Shown here: piece after piece, positions 25,433 through 34,509 of the stretch | Numbering within the stretch: the first letter of the stretch is position 1 | Layout: every line of letters begins with the position of its first letter | From: an uncultured Bacilli bacterium | GTDB taxonomy: Bacteria; Bacillota_I; Bacilli_A; RF39; UBA660 | Length of the DNA stretch: 64,000 nucleotides | Assembly (NCBI GenBank): GCA_934091055.1 | Contig: CAKOKN010000003.1 | Span: 1 to 64,000 of the forward strand | Direction: 5' to 3' | Translations under genes and position numbers: made by a program | The notes under the pieces: model-generated | The model's database searches: none | Told to the model about the DNA's origin: nothing | Seen by the model: only the letters and a program-made list of their open reading frames with translations

Positions 25433-26728
25433 ATGAATGGTAATCAAGTTACTAATAATGGAGCTAATTTTAGTTCTAATCAAACTCTTAATGGCAATAG
25501 TGCTGTTGCTAAAAAGAGAACTAGATATAAATATATTGCTTATGATAAGACTGGTAAACAAGTAAAGGGATATTTTGATGCTTTTAGAAAGATGGATGTA
25601 GAGTCTTTTCTAGTTACTAATGGCTACAAGATAGTAGAGATAAAGCCTGTTAATGTCAGTAAGATAGGATCTTTCTTTACTTTTCAAAATGAAATGAGAT
25701 ATAAAGACTTAGTTTTCTTTTTAACACAGTTATCTACTTATATTAAGTCTGGTATACCTCTTACTGATTCAATATTAATATTAGAAAATCAAACAAAGAA
25801 TAAAAGACATAAAGAAACATTTAAAAGAATAGGGTATGAACTTAATACAGGAGCTTCTTTTAGTGAAGCTTTAGCAAGACAGGGTAATGTATTTCCTAGA
25901 TTACTTATTAATATGGTTAAGACTTCAGAACTTACTGGTAATCTAACAGAGGCTCTAGATGATATGGCTTCTTATTATAAAACTGCGGATACTAATAGAA
26001 AACAAATTATATCAGCACTTACTTATCCTAGTGTTGTACTGGTTATTTCAATAGCAGTACTTACATTTTTACTTATATATATAGTACCTAAGTTTCAATC
26101 TATATTTGATCAATTAGGATCTAAGCTTCCTGGGATTACTTTATTCTTAATAGATATGAGTGCTTTTCTTCAAAATAATATAATTAAGATAATACTTGTA
26201 ATAGCAGCAGTTATTATTATATTAATTGCTATGTATAAGAATATTAAACAGTTTAGATACGCTGTACAATGGGTGCTTATGCATATACCAGTAATTAAAG
26301 ATGTACTTATATATAATGAAGTTATAATGTTTACTAAGACATTTTCTTCATTAGTTAGACACGATGTTTTTATTACTGATAGTATAGAGATGCTTGGTAA
26401 GGTTACTAATAATGAAATATATAAATCTATAATAAAAGAGGCTGTTAATAATCTTAGTGTGGGTGTTGGATTATCTAAGGCTTTTGAGAATAAATGGGCT
26501 TTTCCTAGAATAGCATATGAGATGCTTCTTACAGGAGAAAAAACAGGTAGATTAGGACCAATGATGGAAAATGTTTCTACCTACTATGAAGAAGAACAGA
26601 AGAACTTAGTACAGAGACTTAAAAGTTTAGTAGAGCCTGTTATGATAATATTACTTGCTTTTATAGTAGGAATAATATTACTCGCTATATTTATTCCAAT
26701 GTTTAGTATTTATAGTGATATATTATAG
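25433..26728 (+). CDS. GspF/PilC-type II secretion / type IV pilus platform protein
   Basis: A 431-residue inner-membrane platform protein. An N-terminal ~80-residue extension with RYKYIAYDKTGKQVKGYFDA is typical of GspF/PilC. Two T2SSF domains follow (about 95-220 starting RYKDLVFFLTQLSTYIKSG, and 300-425 with FTKTFSSLVRHDVFITDSIE), each followed by membrane helices. Its usual partners, a GspE/PilB ATPase and a major pilin, are not adjacent; a prepilin peptidase and a TasA-like protein are. It differs from TadB/TadC, so the genome holds two platform types. Confidence 0.92.
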   Translation: MNGNQVTNNGANFSSNQTLNGNSAVAKKRTRYKYIAYDKTGKQVKGYFDAFRKMDVESFLVTNGYKIVEIKPVNVSKIGSFFTFQNEMRYKDLVFFLTQLSTYIKSGIPLTDSILILENQTKNKRHKETFKRIGYELNTGASFSEALARQGNVFPRLLINMVKTSELTGNLTEALDDMASYYKTADTNRKQIISALTYPSVVLVISIAVLTFLLIYIVPKFQSIFDQLGSKLPGITLFLIDMSAFLQNNIIKIILVIAAVIIILIAMYKNIKQFRYAVQWVLMHIPVIKDVLIYNEVIMFTKTFSSLVRHDVFITDSIEMLGKVTNNEIYKSIIKEAVNNLSVGVGLSKAFENKWAFPRIAYEMLLTGEKTGRLGPMMENVSTYYEEEQKNLVQRLKSLVEPVMIILLAFIVGIILLAIFIPMFSIYSDIL

Positions 26729-26736
26729 GTGATATA

Positions 26737-27501
26737 ATGGAAATATATATATATATAATGATATTTATATTAGGAAGTTCTATTGGTAGTTTTTTAAATG
26801 TTACGGCGATGAGACTTTCTAATAATCAATCGATATTGTGGCCTTCTAGTCATTGCGATAATTGTAATCATAAACTTAGATGGTATGAAATGATACCTAT
26901 ATTATCTTATATAATTCAAAGAGGTAAATGTAATTGTTGTAAGAGTAGGATACCTATTAGTGCATTTATTATAGAGTTAGTTACAGGTATTTTGTATATG
27001 GTTTCTTATCATTCATTTGGGTTTAGTTATGACTTAGTTATTAGTTTAATATTTATATCTAGTCTTATTGTACTTATAGTTAGTGATATAGAATATATGA
27101 TAATATTAGATGAAATAATTGCTGTATCTTCGATAGCTATAATAATATTAGATTTAATATTTTTTGGACTTAGTTATACTGCTGATAAAATTGTTAATGG
27201 AATACTTGCATTTTTACTTATGTATATGGTAAAATTAATAGGAGATAAAATATTTAAGAGAGAGTCAATGGGTGGGGGAGATATTAAACTTATGTTTTTT
27301 TGTGGATTAGTAATTGGCTTTTACTTATCTATATGCAATATATTTCTTGCTACTTTTATTGCCTTTCCAGTAGCTTTGTATATGTTATTTAGAAGAAAAG
27401 ATAATCTTATACCTTTTGGACCATTTTTAGCTATGGCGGCAATACTTATACATATATCAAAGATTGATATTAATACTGTTATTGATTTACTTATTAAATA
27501 A
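26737..27501 (+). CDS. Prepilin peptidase (type IV, A24 family)
   Basis: A 254-residue polytopic aspartyl protease and possible N-methylase. GSSIGSFLNVTAMRLS opens it, followed by a four-Cys zinc motif CDNCNHKLRWYE..CNCCKSR. The catalytic Asp lies in IVLIVSDIEYM and the second in MGGGDIKLM (GxGD). Complete length. It cleaves the KG|xxxxE leaders of pilins. This is the only prepilin peptidase in the window, so it may also serve the Tad proteins at 5079 and 5404. 8 nt after gspF. Confidence 0.95.
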   Translation: MEIYIYIMIFILGSSIGSFLNVTAMRLSNNQSILWPSSHCDNCNHKLRWYEMIPILSYIIQRGKCNCCKSRIPISAFIIELVTGILYMVSYHSFGFSYDLVISLIFISSLIVLIVSDIEYMIILDEIIAVSSIAIIILDLIFFGLSYTADKIVNGILAFLLMYMVKLIGDKIFKRESMGGGDIKLMFFCGLVIGFYLSICNIFLATFIAFPVALYMLFRRKDNLIPFGPFLAMAAILIHISKIDINTVIDLLIK

Positions 27502-27516
27502 TGGAGGGATTATTAT

Positions 27517-28941
27517 ATGAAAAAGAAAATATCTATGAAGACTATATATCTTTTGGCTGTTATTGCGGTTGGATTAGTAGGACTAGGAGTAGGTTCTACT
27601 TATGCAGTATTTACTGCGAGTGCTACTATTGATAATCCTATTGCTTTTACATCTAATTTATCTTCTACTAATGAAATTATTGATACTACTAGTGTTAATA
27701 TTGGAGCTAATGAAACTAAAACTATTACTTTGAAGGTAGTTAATACTACTTCTTCTACTTTGAATTATGCAGCTTGGTATAATGCTGATTTAGAGGGATT
27801 GGCTATTGGAGTATCTTCTGATAGTTCTAGTAAAGCTACTGGCACTATTGCTAAGGGTGTTACCAAGGCCATAGATATTATTATTAAGAATGGTTCTACT
27901 AATACTACTACTATACAGTTTGGGGTATCTAGTAGTGTAGATCAAATTAGTTTAGGGGCTAGAATGAAAGCTATAACTAATGTAATAGAACCTGATAAAG
28001 TAAGTACTACACTAATATTAAATGCTATTGGTGGTCTTTATTCAAATAATGATTCTGTTGATGATGGTGCCGGTCATCTTGTTGATATTGATACGACACA
28101 TTATTTAATGGTTGATTCTTTTAACAATCTTAGATATTTTGGAGCTGATCCTAATAATTATGTTTTATTTAATTGTAAAGAGTATCCAGATACTGATTGT
28201 GAAGTTTGGAGAATTGTTGGGATAATAGATAATAAGCTAAGATTGATGAGAACTGAACCACTTGAACAGCCTTTATCTTGGGATTATGATGTTGATGTTA
28301 CTGGAAGTTCTTCATTTCAAAATGATTGGGAAAATTCAACATTATTCAAATTTTTAAATGATGCTTATATGACAGGCTCTCAAGTGGTTGAATATCCTAC
28401 TTATGATTTTGGTACAATTACATTAGATATGAGTAAATTAGGACTTAAGAATGATGAAACTAGAAATATGTTGGATTTTAATGAGGCACTATGGTATTTA
28501 AGTTCCTTGGATGGCCTTTCTTTACCGCCTTATCATATTTATGCAGAAGAACACGATAATGCTTATGTTTTATGGGATAATTTTAATGTTAAAGGAATGC
28601 CTATTTCTATACCATATGCATCGGATTATGGTTATGCTGCAGATTTAAGACAATGTACTACTTCTCTTGATTCATATTCATCTTGTGTTGGTGTGAATTG
28701 GATGACAAGTGTTTTTGCACCGACTACTAATGCTGGATTAAATACTTGGCTAATGACTTCTTATAATGATAGTTCTAGAACGCTTGCGGCAAGCATAGAT
28801 ACTGAATATAATGTTGTTACGAGTGCGGTACGTGTAGGTGGCGCTATTTATCCAACGGTATACTTAAATGATGGTGTTCTTATGGTTGATGGTGATGGTG
28901 ATGGAACAGCATCTAATCCTTATAAGTTGTATGTAGGTTAA
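27517..28941 (+). CDS. Large TasA-like secreted protein with DUF6273-like C-terminal domain
   Basis: A 474-residue protein in two parts. Residues 1-150 resemble TasA/camelysin: KKKISMKTIYLLAVIAVGL, a GVGSTYAVFTASATIDNPIAF leader junction and a conserved beta domain ending near QISLGARM. Residues ~170-474 contain YVLFNCKEYPDTDCEVWRIVG, NDAYMTG, CTTSL and a final IYPTVYLNDGV...DGDGTASNPYKL, a layout found in secreted proteins of gut Firmicutes with DUF6273-like folds. Four Cys are present. It is last in the operon with the platform protein and prepilin peptidase, 15 nt after the latter. A surface role is likely; the cut is expected from a SipW-like signal peptidase. Confidence 0.65.
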   Translation: MKKKISMKTIYLLAVIAVGLVGLGVGSTYAVFTASATIDNPIAFTSNLSSTNEIIDTTSVNIGANETKTITLKVVNTTSSTLNYAAWYNADLEGLAIGVSSDSSSKATGTIAKGVTKAIDIIIKNGSTNTTTIQFGVSSSVDQISLGARMKAITNVIEPDKVSTTLILNAIGGLYSNNDSVDDGAGHLVDIDTTHYLMVDSFNNLRYFGADPNNYVLFNCKEYPDTDCEVWRIVGIIDNKLRLMRTEPLEQPLSWDYDVDVTGSSSFQNDWENSTLFKFLNDAYMTGSQVVEYPTYDFGTITLDMSKLGLKNDETRNMLDFNEALWYLSSLDGLSLPPYHIYAEEHDNAYVLWDNFNVKGMPISIPYASDYGYAADLRQCTTSLDSYSSCVGVNWMTSVFAPTTNAGLNTWLMTSYNDSSRTLAASIDTEYNVVTSAVRVGGAIYPTVYLNDGVLMVDGDGDGTASNPYKLYVG

Positions 28942-28967
28942 TAGTAAAATATAGTGATATAAAAGTT

Positions 28968-28994
28968 AAGAAAGTTAATTACTTTCTTTTCTTT
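28968..28994 (+). terminator. Terminator after TasA-like operon
   Basis: AAGAAAGT (28968-28975), loop TAATT, ACTTTCTT (28981-28988), then TTCTTTT. Confidence 0.75.
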
Positions 28995-29018
28995 TGATGT
29001 AAAAAATGTGTTAATTCC

Positions 29019-29047
29019 TTGAAAATAAAGAAAAAATACTATATAAT
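29019..29047 (+). promoter_or_regulatory. parC promoter
   Basis: -35 TTGAAA (29019-29024), 17-bp spacer, -10 TATAAT (29042-29047). Confidence 0.85.
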
Positions 29048-29062
29048 GGTTATGGTGGTAAT

Positions 29063-31576
29063 ATGGAAGAAATTATTAAAAAGATATATGATTATTCTTT
29101 AGAAGATATAATGGGACAAAGTTTTGGAAGATATTCTAAGTATATTATTCAAGACAGAGCTATTCCCGATGTTAGAGATGGACTTAAACCAGTTCAAAGA
29201 AGAATATTATATTCTATGTATAAAGAACATAATACTTATGATAAACCTACTAAAAAAAGTGCTAATGCTGTTGGTCTTGTTATGGCTAATTATCATCCTC
29301 ACGGAGATAGTTCTATATATGAAGCTATAGTTCGTATGAGTCAGTGGTGGAAGAATGAAGCACCTTTAGTAGAAATGCAAGGTAATAATGGTTCTATTGA
29401 TGGAGATAGTGCTGCTGCTAGTCGTTATACTGAGGCAAGGTTATCTAAAATAGCAGGAGAACTTCTTCGTGATATTGATAAGACAGGAATTGTACCTATG
29501 GCTCCTAACTATGATGATAGACTATTAGAGCCTACAGTACTTCCTAGTAGATTTCCTAATTTACTTGTTAATGGTACTACTGGAATAAGTGCTGGTTATG
29601 CTACTAATATGCCTCCACATAATTTGGGAGAAGTAATAGATGCAACAGTATTTAGAATAGATAACCCTAATAGTAGATTAGAGACAGTTATGAATTATAT
29701 AAAGGGTCCTGATTTTCCTACTGGTGGTATTATTTTAGGAGTAGATGGTATAAAGAAAGCTTATGAGACAGGTAGAGGTAAAATATTCGTAAGAGCAAAT
29801 GCTAAAATAGAGAAGAATAAGATTATTATTACAGAAATACCATATGAAGTTAATAAACAAATATTAGTTAGAAGAATTGATGAGATTAGACTAGACAAGA
29901 AGATTGATGGTATTGTTGAAGTAAGAGATGAATCTGATAAAGATGGCCTTCAGATAACAGTGGAACTTAAGAAAGATGCTGATGCTAATAATATTCTTAA
30001 TTATTTATATAAGAATACTGATCTACAAATATCTTATAACTTTAATAATGTTGTTATTGTTAACAGAAGACCTATGCAACTTGGCTTACTTGGATTATTA
30101 GATGCTTATATAGTTCATCAAAGAGATGTTGTTTATAAGGCTACTGAGTATGATTTAAAGACTGCGAAAGCAAGTTATCATATTATGGAGGGACTTGTTA
30201 AAGCTATATCTATATTAGATGAAGTTATTGCTTTAATTAGAAGAAGTAAGAATAAGGCTGATGCTATTGCTAATTTAGTTAGTGAATATGAGTTTACTAA
30301 TACACAAGCTGAAGCTATTGTTAATTTACAACTATATAGACTTACTAATACTGATGTTGTTCTTTTGGAAGAAGAGATGAAAAAACTAGAGGAGAGAATT
30401 CGTACTTATGAAGAGATTTTAGCTAATCCTAGTAAATTAGATGGTGTTATTAAAGATGATCTTAGAAAGATAAAAAAAGAATATGGTATAGAGAGAAGAA
30501 CAGAAATTAAGGATGAGGTTCCTGAAATTAAGATTGATACTACTAGAATGATACCTAAGGAAGAAGTTATAGTATCTATCACTAATGATGGTTATATAAA
30601 GAGAGTTCCTCTTAGAAGTTATATGTCTTCGAATGGAGAGGAAACTACTTTAAAAGAGAATGATTATATTATTGGGTTATATAGTATTAATACTTCTTCG
30701 GTAATGCTTTTATTTACTAATAATGGTAATTATCTATATTTACCGGTATATGATATACCTGAAGGTAAATGGAAAGATCTTGGTAAACATATTAGTAATA
30801 TTATTAGTTTAAGTCCTGAAGAGAGAGTTATTGGTAGTATACCAGTATATGATTTTGATAGAGAAGTATATATTACAGCATTTAGTAAGAATGGTATGAT
30901 TAAGAGAACATTACTTAAAGATTTTAGAGTACAAAGATATAGTAAACCTATGAAGATGATGAATCTAAAAGATGGTGATGAACTTATAAATGTTACTAAT
31001 TCTAGTGCTAATAATGTATTTATTGCTACTTATAATGGTTATGGACTTTGGTATGATGTTAGCGAGGTTCCTGTAGTAGGTGTTAAAGCTGCGGGTGTTA
31101 AAGCTATTAGTCTAAAAGATGATTATGTTGTAAGTGGTATACTATTTGATGATAATGAAGAATATGTTACTATATTTACGGATAAAGGTACTGGTAAGAG
31201 AACTAAACTTTTAGAGTTTGAAAAAACTTCTAGAGCTAAGAGGGGAATACTTCTTATGAAAGTTATTAAGAGTAATCCTAGTAAAATAGTTAATGTTTAT
31301 ATTGTTAATAATAAGAATGTTGTTGGTATTATATCTGATAATTATAGTAAATTAGTTAAGATTAGTGAAGTATCTATTATGGATAGATATAGTAATGGAT
31401 CTTATGTTATAAAAGATAGAATAAATAATTCTTATATGGTAACTGATCTTGTTAGTGAAGATGAAGAAGTAAGTATTACTAGTGGTAGTAGTGATGTTAA
31501 GAAAGATATTTCATTAAAAGAGATTGATGATGAGTTATCTAAAGTAGATAGTATAATTAATGATACTATGGAATAA
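29063..31576 (+). CDS. parC: DNA topoisomerase IV subunit A
   Basis: An 837-residue type IIA topoisomerase A subunit. It carries DRAIPDVRDGLKPVQRRIL, the winged-helix NYHPHGDSSIYEAIVRMSQ and the catalytic Tyr in AASRYTEARL, with the GYATNMPPHNLGEV gate segment and a C-terminal beta-pinwheel (repeats near 500-800, e.g. TAFSKNGMIKRTLL). ParC rather than GyrA because SSIYEAIVRMSQWWKNE follows the ParC pattern and no intact GyrA box (QRRGGKG) is visible. It decatenates daughter chromosomes with ParE, whose gene is not adjacent. GGTGGT ribosome site. Confidence 0.93.
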   Translation: MEEIIKKIYDYSLEDIMGQSFGRYSKYIIQDRAIPDVRDGLKPVQRRILYSMYKEHNTYDKPTKKSANAVGLVMANYHPHGDSSIYEAIVRMSQWWKNEAPLVEMQGNNGSIDGDSAAASRYTEARLSKIAGELLRDIDKTGIVPMAPNYDDRLLEPTVLPSRFPNLLVNGTTGISAGYATNMPPHNLGEVIDATVFRIDNPNSRLETVMNYIKGPDFPTGGIILGVDGIKKAYETGRGKIFVRANAKIEKNKIIITEIPYEVNKQILVRRIDEIRLDKKIDGIVEVRDESDKDGLQITVELKKDADANNILNYLYKNTDLQISYNFNNVVIVNRRPMQLGLLGLLDAYIVHQRDVVYKATEYDLKTAKASYHIMEGLVKAISILDEVIALIRRSKNKADAIANLVSEYEFTNTQAEAIVNLQLYRLTNTDVVLLEEEMKKLEERIRTYEEILANPSKLDGVIKDDLRKIKKEYGIERRTEIKDEVPEIKIDTTRMIPKEEVIVSITNDGYIKRVPLRSYMSSNGEETTLKENDYIIGLYSINTSSVMLLFTNNGNYLYLPVYDIPEGKWKDLGKHISNIISLSPEERVIGSIPVYDFDREVYITAFSKNGMIKRTLLKDFRVQRYSKPMKMMNLKDGDELINVTNSSANNVFIATYNGYGLWYDVSEVPVVGVKAAGVKAISLKDDYVVSGILFDDNEEYVTIFTDKGTGKRTKLLEFEKTSRAKRGILLMKVIKSNPSKIVNVYIVNNKNVVGIISDNYSKLVKISEVSIMDRYSNGSYVIKDRINNSYMVTDLVSEDEEVSITSGSSDVKKDISLKEIDDELSKVDSIINDTME

Positions 31577-31596
31577 TTTTAATAGAGGTTGATAAT

Positions 31597-32949
31597 ATGA
31601 TATATGTAAAAGATATAATTGATAGATTTGGTGGTGTTTTAGTATCAGGTAATGATAATATTGTTATAGATAATATATCTAAAGATACTAGAACAATTAA
31701 TGAAGGAGATATTTATGTTGGTATAAAAGGAGAAGCTTTTGATGGTAATAAGTTTTATGCTGATGCTTTTGATAAAGGGGCTAAAGTTTGTATATTAGAT
31801 AATATTGATATAGATAGTATTGATAATAAATATAAAGATAAAACTATTGTTAAAGTAGATAATTCTATTAAATGTCTTCAGGATTTAGCTAGATATAAGA
31901 GAAGTTTATATAATATTCCTGTTATTGCAGTAACTGGTAGTGTTGGTAAGACTTCTACTAAAGATATGATTTATTCTGTATTATCTACTAAATATAATGT
32001 TTTAAAAACTAGTGGTAATAATAATAATCATATTGGTCTTCCTCTTACTATACTAAAATTAAAGGATGAAGATATTATGGTAGTAGAGATGGGAATGAAT
32101 AATCCTGGAGAGATTAGTCTTCTTACAGATATTGCTCGTCCTACTATAGGCGTTATTACTAATATAGGAACAGCACATATTGGTAATTTAGAATCTAGAG
32201 AGAATATAATGAAAGCTAAGTTAGAAATTACGGAAGGCCTTAGTGGTCCACTTATTATTAATCAAGATAATGATATAATGAGTGCTAATATTGATTATAT
32301 TAAGAGTTTAAAAGATATTATAACTATTGGTATTGATAGTGATAGTGATTATAAGGCTAGTTGTATTAGTAGTGATATGACTAAGTTTAAAATTAATGGC
32401 AATGATATAGAATGTAAGATTGGTAATAGAGCATTTATATATAATTCTCTTGTTAGTTATGCTATCGGAGTATTATGTAATATAGATATAGATAATATAA
32501 GAAAGGGAATACTTAATTTTGAACTTACTGGTAATAGACTTGAAAAAAAACTTACTAAAAATAATATTTTAATAATAGATGATACTTATAATGCCTCTTT
32601 AGATTCTATTAAGTCTTCTTTAGAGATACTTAGAAATGAAAAAGGAGATAGAAAAATTGCTATTATAGGTGATGTGTTAGAACTTGGTAGTTATACTGGA
32701 GAAATACATAGAAGTATTGGTAAAGAATTATTAAATAGTAATTTAGATTATATTGTTTTAGTAGGAGATAATACTAAGTATACTCTAGATTATTTAGAAG
32801 AAAATAATTATAGTAATATGAAACATTTTGATAAAGAGAGTGATACATATACTTTTTTAGATAATTTATTAAATAGTAATGATACTGTTTTAGTAAAAGG
32901 TTCTAATGGTATGAAACTTAAGAATATAGTTAATTATTTAATGAAGTAA
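31597..32949 (+). CDS. murF: UDP-MurNAc-tripeptide-D-Ala-D-Ala ligase
   Basis: A 450-residue Mur ligase that adds D-Ala-D-Ala to the peptidoglycan precursor, using ATP in the cytoplasm. Domain 1 has SKDTRTINEGDIYVGIKGE, the ATP site VTGSVGKTSTKD lies near residue 110, EMGMNNPGEI and ITNIGTAHIGN are the central-domain signatures of MurF, and DDTYNASLDSIKSS opens the C-terminal domain. Length is normal. It starts 20 nt after parC and probably shares its transcript. Confidence 0.95.
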   Translation: MIYVKDIIDRFGGVLVSGNDNIVIDNISKDTRTINEGDIYVGIKGEAFDGNKFYADAFDKGAKVCILDNIDIDSIDNKYKDKTIVKVDNSIKCLQDLARYKRSLYNIPVIAVTGSVGKTSTKDMIYSVLSTKYNVLKTSGNNNNHIGLPLTILKLKDEDIMVVEMGMNNPGEISLLTDIARPTIGVITNIGTAHIGNLESRENIMKAKLEITEGLSGPLIINQDNDIMSANIDYIKSLKDIITIGIDSDSDYKASCISSDMTKFKINGNDIECKIGNRAFIYNSLVSYAIGVLCNIDIDNIRKGILNFELTGNRLEKKLTKNNILIIDDTYNASLDSIKSSLEILRNEKGDRKIAIIGDVLELGSYTGEIHRSIGKELLNSNLDYIVLVGDNTKYTLDYLEENNYSNMKHFDKESDTYTFLDNLLNSNDTVLVKGSNGMKLKNIVNYLMK

Positions 32950-32950
32950 T

Positions 32951-33012
32951 TTGACAAAATATAAATATTAATGTATATTATAACTGTACTATTTTGAGTG
33001 GTACAGTTTTTT
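32951..33012 (+). promoter_or_regulatory. Promoter nested in the murF terminator hairpin
   Basis: -35 TTGACA (32951-32956), 17-bp spacer and -10 TATATT (32974-32979) immediately precede a hairpin AACTGTAC (32982-32989) / GTACAGTT (33001-33008) with six T. Expected initiation falls within the 5' arm, so the same bases terminate murF and start the next gene. Confidence 0.65.
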
Positions 33013-33026
33013 AAAGAGGTATTTAT

Positions 33027-34472
33027 ATGAAGAAGAAATATAATATAAAGAGATATATTCCTGTAGTTATTGCGGCGATTATTTTTGTATGTGCTTACTT
33101 TCTAAGTAGTAGTATATATGAAGCATCGTTTGAACAATATATATATAGTTTACTTAAGAGTACTGGTAATAGTGTATCTGGTTTTTCTTATGTATTTATA
33201 TTGGGATTTTTTTGTACTTTATTACTTAGTTTTATTTTTATTGTACCTATATATGAAAATAGGAATGTTACTATTAAGGGAAAGAATATTTTTCCTATTA
33301 AAAATTATAAGAGATATAGTAGAGTAATAGTGATACTTAGTATTATTTATTTGGGATCTTGTGTTGGTTTTTTTGATTATGTTGGCAATAGATTAAGAGA
33401 TACTGATTTATATAAAGAACATTATGTTAATCCTAATGATGTTGATATTAAGTTTCCTCTTAATAAACAAAATTTAATATATATATATTTAGAATCTACG
33501 GAGACTACTAATGTTAGTAGAGATAAAGGAGGAGTATTTGAAAAGAGTATTATGCCTCATTTAGAAGATTTGGCTCTTAATAATATTAACTTTTCTAATA
33601 GTAATAAATTAGGTGGTGCAGTATCTTCTTATGGGACTGGTTGGACAGTAGCGGCGATGATAGCACAGACTTCAGGTATTCCACTTAAAATGAAGATGGA
33701 TGATTATGAAAATAATAGTACTAGTTTTAGTAATATTACTACTTTAGGTGATATATTAGGTAATGCTGGTTATAATAGTTATTTGTTTATGGGATCAGAT
33801 GCTAACTTTGGTGGTAGAAAAGCTTACTTTAGTAATCATAATTATATTGTTAGTGATTATAATACTGCAAAAGAAGAAGGTAAAATAGATAGTGATTACC
33901 ACGTATGGTGGGGTTATGAGGACTCTAAATTATTTTCTTATGCTAAAAGTAAATTGTCAGAGATATCTAAAGATGATAAGCCCTTTAATTTGACATTACT
34001 TACTGCGAATACGCATTTTACTGATGGTTATTTAGAAGAAGATTGTGATAAGGTATTTGATAATGATTATGCTAATTCTTTTTATTGCTCTGATAACTTG
34101 ATAAATGAATTTATTGATTGGGTTAAAGAACAGGATTTTTATGATAATACAACAATTATTATTACAGGAGATCATCTTACTATGCAAGAGAATTTTTATG
34201 ATATAGATGATAATTATACAAGAACAGTATATAATGCTTTTATTAATTCAAGAGTAGTTCCTTCGAATGAGAAGAATAGGGTATTTACGACGATGGATAT
34301 GTTTCCTACTACTTTAGCTTCGTTAGGAGCTTCTATAGAGGGAGATAGGTTGGGACTTGGTACTAATTTGTTTTCTGATAAAAGAACTTTAGCAGAAGAG
34401 TATGGTATTCAAAAACTTAATAGGGAACTTAAGAAGAACTCTAATTATTATTATAAATATTTAAGGGGATAA
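33027..34472 (+). CDS. MdoB/LtaS-like phosphoglycerol transferase (sulfatase fold)
   Basis: A 481-residue membrane enzyme. Three N-terminal helices (about 11-30, 50-75, 95-115) precede an extracellular alkaline-phosphatase-fold domain. YIYLESTETTNVSR is the metal/nucleophile region (Thr of STETTN), with GTGWTVAAMIAQTSGIPL, TLLTANTHFTDG and IIITGDHLTMQE supplying metal ligands. The GTGWT segment is typical of MdoB-type enzymes, which move phosphoglycerol from phosphatidylglycerol onto glycans; staphylococcal LtaS differs there. The acceptor, lipoteichoic acid or a glycan, is open. AAAGAGG ribosome site. Confidence 0.88.
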   Translation: MKKKYNIKRYIPVVIAAIIFVCAYFLSSSIYEASFEQYIYSLLKSTGNSVSGFSYVFILGFFCTLLLSFIFIVPIYENRNVTIKGKNIFPIKNYKRYSRVIVILSIIYLGSCVGFFDYVGNRLRDTDLYKEHYVNPNDVDIKFPLNKQNLIYIYLESTETTNVSRDKGGVFEKSIMPHLEDLALNNINFSNSNKLGGAVSSYGTGWTVAAMIAQTSGIPLKMKMDDYENNSTSFSNITTLGDILGNAGYNSYLFMGSDANFGGRKAYFSNHNYIVSDYNTAKEEGKIDSDYHVWWGYEDSKLFSYAKSKLSEISKDDKPFNLTLLTANTHFTDGYLEEDCDKVFDNDYANSFYCSDNLINEFIDWVKEQDFYDNTTIIITGDHLTMQENFYDIDDNYTRTVYNAFINSRVVPSNEKNRVFTTMDMFPTTLASLGASIEGDRLGLGTNLFSDKRTLAEEYGIQKLNRELKKNSNYYYKYLRG

Positions 34473-34474
34473 AT

Positions 34475-34507
34475 AAAAAAGATGGCTTACAAAGTCATCT
34501 TTTTTTA
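34475..34507. terminator. Bidirectional terminator
   Basis: AAAAAAGATG (34475-34484) pairs with CATCTTTTTT (34496-34505); convergent genes end on both sides. Confidence 0.85.
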
Positions 34508-34509
34508 TG

